This document shows positions 15,210 to 22,388 of a stretch of DNA of 24,797 bases, piece after piece. Position 1 is the stretch's first letter, and every line of letters begins with the position of its first letter. The stretch is from an uncultured Collinsella sp. (lineage in GTDB: Bacteria > Actinomycetota > Coriobacteriia > Coriobacteriales > Coriobacteriaceae). The stretch spans positions 1-24,797 of the forward strand of contig CALGZX010000142.1 of assembly GCA_937934165.1 (NCBI GenBank). Reading direction: 5' to 3'. The notes beneath the pieces are model-generated. The model ran no database searches and had not been told where the DNA came from. It saw nothing but the letters and a program-made list of their open reading frames with translations. The position numbers and the translations under genes are program-made.

Positions 15210-16701
15210 GGCGAAGCCCATCATGATCCAGGGCACCATGTCGAACGCGGGGAAGAGCCTGCTTGCGGCGGGGCTGTGCCGTGTGCTTTCGCAGGACGGC
15301 CTGCGCGTGGCTCCCTTCAAGAGCCAGAACATGGCGCTCAACAGCGGTGTCACGGCCGACGGGCTCGAGATGGGGCGCGCCCAGATCATGCAGGCCGAGG
15401 CGTGTGGCATCGTGCCCGACGTGCGTATGAACCCCATCCTGCTCAAGCCCGAAAGCGACCACCGAAGCCAGCTCATCGTTGCCGGCAAGGCGCAGGGAGC
15501 CTTCGCTGCGAGGGACTACTTCGCGCGAAAGAAGGCGCTCATGCCGCAGATTTTGGAGTCGTTCGATTCGCTCGCGGAGGAAAACGACGTCATCGTCATC
15601 GAGGGCGCCGGCAGCCCCGTCGAAATCAACCTTGCCGAAAACGACATCGTCAACATGGGGCTTGCGCGCGCCGTGTCCTCCCCCGTGCTGCTCGCGGGCG
15701 ACATCGATCCAGGCGGGGTGTTTGCCCAGCTCTACGGCACGGTCGCGCTCCTTTCGCCCGAGGATCGCGCGCTTTTGCGGGGGCTTGTGGTGAACAAGTT
15801 CCGCGGCGATGTGGAAATCCTGCGCCCGGGTTTGGCCCCGCTCGAGAAGATGTGCGGGGTTCCCGTCGTGGGGGTCGTGCCGTATCTTACGCTCGACCTG
15901 GACGACGAGGACTCGCTCGCGCCGCGCCTATCTGCCCGCGAGGCGCGCGGCGTCATCGACGTCGCCGTCGTGCGCCTTCCGCATCTGTCGAACTTCACCG
16001 ACTTCGACCCGCTTTCGCGCGTGCCCGGCGTGGGCGTGCGCTACGTTTCCTCTACGACCGATCTGGGCCGACCCGACCTGGTGGTGCTCCCCGGCTCGAA
16101 GACCACGCTCGACGACGCGCGCTGGCTTGCGGCTAGCGGCATTGGAGCCTGTGTACGCGCGCTTTCGGGCGCGGGCACGCCGGTGCTCGGCATATGCGGA
16201 GGCTACCAGCTTTTGGGAGACGAGCTTTCCGACCCGCACGGCAGGGAAGGCGCTGGCACCGCGCGCGGGCTCGGGCTCATCCCTGCAAGTACGGTGTTCA
16301 AGGAGGAAAAGCGCCTCGCCCAGTCGGAGCTGCGCATCACGGGCGCCCAAGGCGCGTTCTCGGTGTGGAACGGCATGACGGCGCGCGGGTACGAGATTCA
16401 CGACGGCGAAACGACCGTCTCCTGCGCCCATGCGGGCACGATTGGCGGCAAACCAGAAGGCGCGGCCTGCGGAAACGTGTTCGGAACCTATCTCCACGGC
16501 TTGTTCGACGAACCGCGGGTGGCGCTCGCCCTCGCACGCTCGCTCGCGCTCATGCGCGGCCTGCCTGAGAACGTCGTGGGTGCTGCGGGCGCGGCGTCCG
16601 CGGCCGATCACCGTGCGCGCGAGTTCGACCGCCTGGCTGACGTCGTGCGCGGAGCGCTCGACATGGAGTATGTCTACCGCATTATCGAGGAGGGCGTATG
16701 A
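15202..16701 (+). CDS. cbiP: adenosylcobyric acid synthase CbiP (CobQ)
   Basis: CbiP amidates the b, d, e and g side chains to give adenosylcobyric acid, using ATP and glutamine. The GTG start is supported by AAGGAGG 9 nt upstream; the protein has 499 residues. The N-terminal nucleotide-binding part has IMIQGTMSNAGKSLLAAGL and the segment FKSQNMALNSGVTADG, followed by MNPILLKPESDHRSQ, IEGAGSPVEINL and GDIDPGGVFAQLYG. The C-terminal glutamine amidotransferase domain has the nucleophile in LGICGGYQLLG and the catalytic His in GTYLHGLFDE. Length is normal. It overlaps cobA by 4 nt. Confidence 0.94.
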   Translation: MGRAKPIMIQGTMSNAGKSLLAAGLCRVLSQDGLRVAPFKSQNMALNSGVTADGLEMGRAQIMQAEACGIVPDVRMNPILLKPESDHRSQLIVAGKAQGAFAARDYFARKKALMPQILESFDSLAEENDVIVIEGAGSPVEINLAENDIVNMGLARAVSSPVLLAGDIDPGGVFAQLYGTVALLSPEDRALLRGLVVNKFRGDVEILRPGLAPLEKMCGVPVVGVVPYLTLDLDDEDSLAPRLSAREARGVIDVAVVRLPHLSNFTDFDPLSRVPGVGVRYVSSTTDLGRPDLVVLPGSKTTLDDARWLAASGIGACVRALSGAGTPVLGICGGYQLLGDELSDPHGREGAGTARGLGLIPASTVFKEEKRLAQSELRITGAQGAFSVWNGMTARGYEIHDGETTVSCAHAGTIGGKPEGAACGNVFGTYLHGLFDEPRVALALARSLALMRGLPENVVGAAGAASAADHRAREFDRLADVVRGALDMEYVYRIIEEGV

Positions 16702-17213
16702 TCCACGTGTATCATGGCAACGGCAAAGGCAAGACCACGGCGGCGATGGGCCTCGCCCTTCGCATGCTCGCCGCAGGCCGCCGCGTCGTCGTCGTGCAGT
16801 TCCTGAAAGACAGCGAAAGCGGGGAGGCGCGCCTGCTCGCCGAGCATTTCGGCGTGCCCGTGTTCGCGGGGAAGGCGTCGGACAAGTTTACCTGGTCGAT
16901 GACACCGGAAGAACTTGCCGCGACGTGCGAGCTGCACGATGGGAACCTCGCTTCCGCGCTCGCCGAGCTCGAGGGCGCGCAGGAGGGGCTGCTCGTGCTC
17001 GACGAGGCGCTCGACGCGCTTTCGAAGGGGCTTGTCGACGAGGCACTCGTGGACTGCGCGCTCGATATGTCCGCGCGCGGCGTCGAAGTAGCGCTCACCG
17101 GGCGCGCGCCTTCCCGCAAGATCGTGGAGAAGGCCGACTACATAACCGAGATGCGGTGCGAGAAACACCCCTACGCTCAGGGGATAGGTGCAAGGGAAGG
17201 AGTGGAGTACTAG
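16698..17213 (+). CDS. cobA: corrinoid adenosyltransferase CobA (BtuR/CobO family)
   Basis: This enzyme attaches the 5'-deoxyadenosyl group from ATP to the cobalt of Co(I) corrinoids. The 171-residue protein starts with IHVYHGNGKGKTTAAMGLALR, which contains the family P-loop at residues 7-14. VVVVQFLKDS, LLVLDEALDALSKG and ALTGRAPSRKIVEKADYITEM follow in the order seen in CobA. The N-terminal helix of Salmonella CobA is absent and the protein begins at the P-loop strand. The ATG overlaps the cbiP stop and the stop abuts cbiC. Confidence 0.92.
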   Translation: MIHVYHGNGKGKTTAAMGLALRMLAAGRRVVVVQFLKDSESGEARLLAEHFGVPVFAGKASDKFTWSMTPEELAATCELHDGNLASALAELEGAQEGLLVLDEALDALSKGLVDEALVDCALDMSARGVEVALTGRAPSRKIVEKADYITEMRCEKHPYAQGIGAREGVEY

Positions 17214-17855
17214 ATGGATTCCAAGGAGATGGCGCCTGGCGACATCGAGCGGCGCAGCTTCGAGATCATCACCGAAGAGCTCGGCGGTCGCACGTTCCCG
17301 CCGCTTGAAGAGCCCGTCGTGAAGCGCGTCATCCACACCACTGCCGACTTCTCGTACGCCGATTCCCTCGTGTTCACCCATGGCGCCGCGCACTGTGCGC
17401 TCGACACACTGCGCGCAGGGGCCACGGTGCTCACCGATACGAATATGGCGCTCGCAGGCATAAGCAAGCCCGCGCTCGCGAAGCTCGGCTGCAAGGCCGT
17501 GTGCTATATGGCCGACCCTAATGTCGCCGCGGCTGCGCGCGCCGCGGGCACGACTCGCGCCGTTGCGAGCATGGACAAAGCTTGCGGCATCGAGGGTCCG
17601 CTCATCGTGGCCGTCGGCAACGCTCCGACAGCACTTCTGCGCCTCGCCGAGCTCATGGACGCGGGGAAGATCGCGCCCGCGCTCGTCGTTGGGGTGCCGG
17701 TCGGGTTTGTGAACGTGGTCGAGGCGAAAGAGGAGCTACTTGCGCGACGCGTGCCGGCCATCGTCGCGAGGGGTCGCAAGGGCGGCTCGACCGTGGCGGC
17801 CGCCATTATGAACGCGCTGCTCTACCAGATCACGCGCCCAGGCGGCCCGAAGTGA
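17214..17855 (+). CDS. cbiC: cobalt-precorrin-8 methylmutase CbiC
   Basis: CbiC moves the C11 methyl group to C12, giving cobyrinic acid. The protein has 213 residues and starts immediately after the cobA stop; AAGGAAGGAGTGG lies just upstream. The catalytic His is His41 in RVIHTTADF. Other family segments are AGATVLTDTNMALAGI, the YMADPNV region, NAPTALLRLAEL, VGVPVGFVNVVEAKEEL and RGRKGGSTVAAAIMNALL. Length matches the family. It overlaps cbiJ by 4 nt. Confidence 0.94.
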   Translation: MDSKEMAPGDIERRSFEIITEELGGRTFPPLEEPVVKRVIHTTADFSYADSLVFTHGAAHCALDTLRAGATVLTDTNMALAGISKPALAKLGCKAVCYMADPNVAAAARAAGTTRAVASMDKACGIEGPLIVAVGNAPTALLRLAELMDAGKIAPALVVGVPVGFVNVVEAKEELLARRVPAIVARGRKGGSTVAAAIMNALLYQITRPGGPK

Positions 17856-18625
17856 CGGCGCCCGCATCCGCGCCGGCGCTGCGCATCTTCGCCGGCACCA
17901 CCGAGGGCCGTCTTCTGTGCGAATGGGCGTGCGGGGCGGGCATCCCTGCCCGTGCCTACGCGGCAACCGAGTACGGAGGCGAGCTTTTGGGCGAGCTTTC
18001 GGGCATCGAGGTGCATGCGGGCAGGCTCGACGAGGCCGACATGGAGCTCGAGCTTTCCGGCGCGCGCATCGTCGTCGATGCCACGCACCCCTTCGCTACG
18101 CTCGCAAGCGGCAACATCCGGGCCGCTTCGCTCGCCGTGGGTGCACGATGCCTGCGCCTTGCGCGCCCGGCCGAGGCGCTGCCCAAAGGCGTCGTGCCGG
18201 TCGCGTCGATCGCCTGCGCGGCGCGCTTTCTCTCCGAGAACACGGGTCGCGCGCTTCTCACGACGGGGAGCAAGGAGCTTGCTCCCTACACGCGTGTCGC
18301 CGATTTCGCGGAGCGCTTCTTCGTGCGTGTGCTCCCGCTGCCCGGTGCTATAACGAAGTGCATCGACGCGGGGTTTTCGCCGTCGCACGTCATCGGCATG
18401 CAGGGACCCTTCACCCGCGAGCTCAACGAGGCGATGCTTCGGCAGGTGGGCGCCCAGTGGCTTGTGACCAAGGACTCGGGAACCGTAGGCGGCACGGCCA
18501 AGAAGCTCGCCGCCGCGCGCGACGCGGGAGCGCACTGCATCGTGGTCACCCGTCCCGCCGAGGGAGACGGGGCCCTTTCGCTTCGGGAAGTGGAAGACGC
18601 GCTCTTACGGGAGTTCGCGCGCTAG
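17852..18625 (+). CDS. cbiJ: cobalt-precorrin-6A reductase CbiJ (CobK family)
   Basis: CbiJ reduces cobalt-precorrin-6A to 6B with a nicotinamide cofactor. The start is taken as the GTG at 17852 overlapping the cbiC stop (GTGA), giving 257 residues; there is no clear ribosome site. Family features are LRIFAGTTEGRLLCEW at the N-terminus, VDATHPFATLASGNIRAA, LLTTGSKELAPYT, RVLPLPGAITKCID, VIGMQGPFTRELNEAMLRQ, and VTKDSGTVGGTAKKLAAA. It is the last gene of the operon. No intrinsic terminator with a T run was seen behind it. Confidence 0.92.
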   Translation: MTAPASAPALRIFAGTTEGRLLCEWACGAGIPARAYAATEYGGELLGELSGIEVHAGRLDEADMELELSGARIVVDATHPFATLASGNIRAASLAVGARCLRLARPAEALPKGVVPVASIACAARFLSENTGRALLTTGSKELAPYTRVADFAERFFVRVLPLPGAITKCIDAGFSPSHVIGMQGPFTRELNEAMLRQVGAQWLVTKDSGTVGGTAKKLAAARDAGAHCIVVTRPAEGDGALSLREVEDALLREFAR

Positions 18626-18649
18626 GCGCTCGCCGCGCCTGCGTGCCCT

Positions 18650-18749
18650 CCCGCCCGCGAGGAGGAGCGCCTCGAGCAAGCTCGAACCGTACAAGACCGT
18701 CATCCGCCAATAGCTCGAGGACGACGCACGGAACTGGCGCAAGCAGCCC
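18650..18749 (+). pseudogene. transposase fragment, IS21 IstA-like
   Basis: In one plus-strand frame this stretch reads SKLEPYKTVIRQ, an in-frame TAG (18711-18713), then LEDDARNWRKQ. This pattern resembles the SKL(D/E)PY...WL..D...RKQRHTA stretch near the start of IstA-type transposases of the IS21 family, with the usual Trp codon changed to a stop. The similarity stops at about 18746, where the inverted-repeat element begins soon after. Nothing else of a transposase or its partner IstB is visible. The match is from memory of the family and is short, so it is tentative. Confidence 0.5.
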
Positions 18750-18755
18750 TTCAAT

Positions 18756-18824
18756 AAGTTGCGGTGAAATAGTGTCTGTTTTTGCTGCTAGATAGCATAT
18801 TCAGTCCATAATTCACCGCAACTT
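18756..18824. repeat. 69-nt element with perfect 13-bp inverted ends
   Basis: AAGTTGCGGTGAA (18756-18768) is exactly repeated in inverse at 18812-18824, separated by 43 nt. The centre holds a smaller TGCT/AGCA inverted pair (18783-18786 with 18794-18797) and a TTTTT run. It sits between two convergent operons. It may be a REP- or MITE-like repeat, a bidirectional terminator, or an end of a lost mobile element. Confidence 0.65.
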
Positions 18825-18836
18825 GTTGGTGGTGGC

Positions 18837-20050
18837 TTACTGGTAGCGTAGGCACTCCACCGGGTCGAGCTTTGCTGCGCGGCGAGCGGGGTAGAAGCCA
18901 AAGATTACGCCGATGCCGACCGATACGGCAAACGCGATCAACACTGTCGTAATGGAGAAGCTTGGCGTGATCGTCCCGGTGGCTCCAAACTCGCTCATGA
19001 TGCCCGAGCTTGCGGCAAAGAACGTGAGTCCCCATGCCAGCAGATAGCCAATCAGGACACCCAACAGTCCGCCGGTGACGCACAGCGCCGAAGACTCGGC
19101 CAAAACTGCGCGGTGATATCGCGACGACTGGCGCCCAGAGCGCGGCGGATGCCGATCTCGCGAATGCGCTCCGTTACGTTGGTAAGCATCATATTCATAA
19201 TGCCGATACCGCCGACAAGCAGCGAGATGCTGGCGACAGCACCCATGATGAGCGAGAACGCGCCCATAAAGGAGTTGAGTGCATCGATGGCGCTTTTCAT
19301 GGATGTCGCCGATACACTGTCGTACTCATCCTCCTCCGCGATGCCCTTCATCGCGCGTACCTTGGACTCGATGGCCTTACAAAGCTCATCCATATCGGTG
19401 CCCTCGGCGGCGAGTGCGGTCACGCTGGGAAACGAGGGATTCTCGTCACCGAACAGCCCGGCAATGGTCTCTCGCGGCATGTATAGCGTGAGCGAGCCCA
19501 TGGAGTCGCTGCCGCCATCAATCACGCCTACAATCTGCACCTCGCCGTTGGACACCTTGATGGTTTTCCCCAGTGCGTCCTGTTCGTTGCCGTACAGCTG
19601 ATCGGCGCCGCCGCGGCTGATGAGCGCCACGCGCGAGCCTGATTGGGACTCGGCCTGGGAATAGGTGCGCCCCGCAACGAGCTTGCTGGCACCCACGGCG
19701 TCGAGCATGTCGCTATCGACACCCTGTGCCATGACGGTATAGCTTTTATCGCCGGTCTTGTACTCGGTATAGGCGCTGTCGACAATGCCGATCTGCTCTA
19801 TCTGCGGCACCAGTTTTTGAAGCTTCTCGATGTCCGACTCGGTGAGTTCTTGCGACGAATAGATTTGCACCATGCGTGCCGCATTGAGGCCCAGACTGTT
19901 GACCAGGCTGTTTTGGATGCCGCCGATGAGCGAAGTCATGGCGATAACCGAGGCGATGCCGATGACAATGCCCAGGATGGTGAGCAGGCTGCGCCCCTTG
20001 TTGGCCTCGAGCGAGTGAAGGGCTTCCTGGATGAGATCGCGGGCGCTCAT
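18837..20050 (-). pseudogene. MacB-like ABC transporter permease, frameshifted
   Basis: The permease is split by a one-base change. The first frame starts at 20050 and has an N-terminal membrane segment (about 19-45), a MacB-type extracellular domain and the FtsX-type membrane domain (SLLVGGIGIMNMMLTNVTERIREIGIRRALGASRRDI). At plus positions 19102-19105 (a run of four T on the coding strand) the frame must shift: adding one T restores QFLAESSALC and continues into GGLLGVLIGYLLAWGL and the closing FGFYPARRAAKLDPVECLRYQ, ending at 18837. The restored protein would have about 400 residues, normal for the family. Without correction the last two membrane segments are lost. A sequencing error in a homopolymer, a phase-variable tract or a real lesion are all possible. 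The start overlaps the ATPase stop by 4 nt. Confidence 0.85.
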
Positions 20051-20820
20051 GCCACCGCTCCTTTCGGCGGGTTGGCGGAGGCGGAAATCATGGGCAGGCT
20101 ATCTACGGCGCTGCGCAGGGTCCGCGGTGCATGTGGAATATACGCGCCGTCGTGAATGCGACCGTCGCGGATGGTCACGGCACGGTCGGCCTCGGCGGCG
20201 ATGCTGGGGTCGTGTGTGATGAGAACGATGGTTTTGCCGCGCTTCTGGAGCTTATGGAAGGTCTCCATCACAAGCGCTCCAGTCGCGGAGTCCAGGTTTC
20301 CCGTCGGCTCGTCGGCAAGAATTATGGGCGGGTCATTGACGAGGGCGCGCGCGATGGCGACGCGCTGCATCTGGCCGCCCGAGAGCTCGGATATGCGGTG
20401 GTCCCAGTGGTCGACGGGCAGCGTGACGGCCTGCAGCGCGTGCACGGCGCGCATTTCGCGCTGGCTACGGGGCACATTGGTGTAGGCCAGCGGCAGCATG
20501 ACGTTTTCGATAACCGACAGGCGCGGCAGCAGGTTGAAGCTCTGAAAGACAAAGCCAATGCTCAGGGCGCGAACTTCGGTGAGCTCGTCATCATCGAGCT
20601 CGGCCACGTTGAGCCCTTGCAGGTAGTAGTCGCCCGCTGTCGGCTTATCCAGGCAGCCTAGGATGTTCATGAGCGTCGACTTGCCCGAGCCCGAGGGGCC
20701 GGTAATGGCCACGAACTCACCGGGATTTACCGCCAGGCTCACGTTGTGCAGGATGTGGGCGCAACCTGCCTCGCTCTCAAAGATGCGGTGCACGTTGCGA
20801 ATGTCGATAACGGGACGCAT
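20047..20820 (-). CDS. ABC transporter ATPase, MacB/LolD type
   Basis: This is the ATP-hydrolysing subunit of an export-type ABC transporter with a separate permease. The 257-residue protein has Walker A GPSGSGKST (41-49), Q-loop in FVFQSFNLLPRLSV, signature LSGGQ (146-150), Walker B IILADE (166-171) and switch His203 in ITHD. The IG(F/V)VFQ.FNLLP stretch and spacing fit the MacB/LolD/FtsE branch. The start shares one base with the stop of the adaptor gene (TAATG), and the stop overlaps the permease start. Together they form an adaptor-ATPase-permease unit that probably exports a peptide, lipid or antimicrobial; the substrate is unknown. Confidence 0.93.
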   Translation of the reverse strand: MRPVIDIRNVHRIFESEAGCAHILHNVSLAVNPGEFVAITGPSGSGKSTLMNILGCLDKPTAGDYYLQGLNVAELDDDELTEVRALSIGFVFQSFNLLPRLSVIENVMLPLAYTNVPRSQREMRAVHALQAVTLPVDHWDHRISELSGGQMQRVAIARALVNDPPIILADEPTGNLDSATGALVMETFHKLQKRGKTIVLITHDPSIAAEADRAVTIRDGRIHDGAYIPHAPRTLRSAVDSLPMISASANPPKGAVA

Positions 20821-22256
20821 TACATGTCCTCATCGGCAGTCATACTGCCCGAATCCGCGCTGTAGCCGCCGTCAGCCGTTGCGTCCGCTCCGGTGTCCAT
20901 GACGAGGGTGTCGCCATCGCGCAGCTTGGTAACCGGCACGTCAGGGTTGATCTCGTTGCCCTGGTCGTCGCGCTTGATCTGTGTCTTGCCGACTACGGCT
21001 TCGTTGTCGTTTTGCGTCACGACGGTCACCTTCACGCGACGGGTTTGCTTGCCCTCGTCATCAGTCGCCACGTCGACGTAATAGTGTTCGCCGTCTTCGG
21101 TCATGAGCGCCATCGTCGGCACCATCACCACGTCGTCGAGCTGCTCGGTCACCACCGATACCTCGGCCGTCATGCCCGGCTTCAGGCGCGCGTCGGGCGC
21201 CTCGATGAGGATGTCGACGTTAAAGGTCACGCTGCCGCCGCCGTTGGCGGCGTCGGAGTTTGCCACCGACGCGATAGCCGTGACGGTGCCCTGGCTCACG
21301 ATATCGGGAAACGCGGGATACGTGACGTTGGCGCTCTGCCCAACGGCGATCTTGGCGATGTCCTTTTCGCCCACCTGCACGGTCACCTTCATCTTGGATA
21401 GGTCGGCGATCTGCATGCACTGCTTGCCGCCGCTCGTATCGCTTTCGCCCATGATCATGCCGCCTGTTACCGTGGCGACCACCTTGGCGTTGAGCTCCAC
21501 GATTCTGCCCGAACTCGGTGCTGTAACCGTACGGCCGGCGGCCTTGGCGTTCGCCTGATCGAGGTTTGCCTGGGCCGTTGCGAGGCTGCGCTGCGCGGCA
21601 GATACGGCGTTCGTGTCGCCGGACGCAGTGGGGGCGCCTGCCGCTGCGGCGGAAGCTCCCTCGACGTCCGTCGTTGGGGTGGCCTGCGCGGCAGCTGCGG
21701 CTTTCTGCGCGTTGGCGAGGTCTTCCTGAGCGGCTGCAACTGCACGTTGCGCCTCGGCAACGTTGCGATCGAGCTCGTCGTTTTTAATGGTCATAAGCAC
21801 GTCGCCCTCGTTAACGGATAGGCCCGGCTGAACTTTGATCGAATCGACCGTGCCGTCGACAGAAGGGGAGACCACTGAGGACGAAATGGGTTTGAGCTGG
21901 CCTTTCGCCTCGAGCGTTGTGGTAAACGTGCCCTCGGTCACCATGTCGGTCACAGGCTCGCTAGCGCCCTGTGGCTGCGCATTGATAACCAGGGTTGCGA
22001 CAATGGCAATGAGCGCGATGGCGCCCACGACGCCGGCGGCAATACCGCGTCGAATCAGCTTTTTGCGCCGACGTTCGGCACGTTTTGCCTTGAGCTTGGC
22101 GTATGCCTCTTCATCGGAAATCTCGGCCGCATCGTTCGCGCGTCCGTTCTGCTTATCGGCATGTACGTTTGTAATCAGAGGAATCGTTTCGGTGGCACCT
22201 TCGGGCGTGTTCTCGGTATCATCTGGGCCCGGGGTGATCGTGGGGACATTCGGCAT
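20820..22256 (-). CDS. MacA/HlyD-like membrane fusion (adaptor) protein
   Basis: This 478-residue protein is the extracytoplasmic adaptor of the MacAB-like exporter. The start at 22254-22256 has AAAGGAG 6 nt upstream; an in-frame ATG 21 codons earlier lies in the hairpin region and is rejected. It has a charged cytoplasmic N-terminus of about 70 residues, one membrane segment (about 71-92), and an HlyD-type barrel-sandwich domain (VVSPSVDGTVDSIKVQPGLSVNEGDVL). A coiled-coil-like Ala/Gln-rich hairpin (about 165-240) follows, then the second lipoyl half (TAPSSGRIVEL) and beta domains (TYPAFPDIVSQGTV, LKPGMTAEVSVVTEQLDDVVMVP). The C-terminal tail is acidic. In a Gram-positive cell it would work without an outer-membrane partner. 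Confidence 0.88.
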   Translation of the reverse strand: MPNVPTITPGPDDTENTPEGATETIPLITNVHADKQNGRANDAAEISDEEAYAKLKAKRAERRRKKLIRRGIAAGVVGAIALIAIVATLVINAQPQGASEPVTDMVTEGTFTTTLEAKGQLKPISSSVVSPSVDGTVDSIKVQPGLSVNEGDVLMTIKNDELDRNVAEAQRAVAAAQEDLANAQKAAAAAQATPTTDVEGASAAAAGAPTASGDTNAVSAAQRSLATAQANLDQANAKAAGRTVTAPSSGRIVELNAKVVATVTGGMIMGESDTSGGKQCMQIADLSKMKVTVQVGEKDIAKIAVGQSANVTYPAFPDIVSQGTVTAIASVANSDAANGGGSVTFNVDILIEAPDARLKPGMTAEVSVVTEQLDDVVMVPTMALMTEDGEHYYVDVATDDEGKQTRRVKVTVVTQNDNEAVVGKTQIKRDDQGNEINPDVPVTKLRDGDTLVMDTGADATADGGYSADSGSMTADEDM

Positions 22257-22286
22257 AGCGTCTCCTTTATAGAAAGAATCTCGATA

Positions 22287-22319
22287 ATTATATGCGCCCA
22301 CCGGTTGGGGCGGGCGCAT
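22287..22319 (-). promoter_or_regulatory. inverted repeat next to a TATAAT box, upstream of the exporter operon
   Basis: ATGCGCCC (22292-22299) and GGGCGCAT (22312-22319) are a perfect 8-bp inverted repeat with a 12-nt gap. On the minus strand it is directly followed by ATAATTAT, including a TATAAT at 22287-22292. It lies 70 nt behind the L,D-transpeptidase stop and about 31 nt ahead of the adaptor start. It can be read as a terminator for the upstream gene (but with no proper T run) or as an operator covering the -35 region of a promoter for the exporter. No -35 hexamer close to TTGACA is visible. Confidence 0.45.
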
Positions 22320-22388
22320 GGGATGGTTTCTTTCGGAACTGTTATATTGGTCGCAGCGGTTCCACGTTGTAGGAATGCGCGCGTTGCA

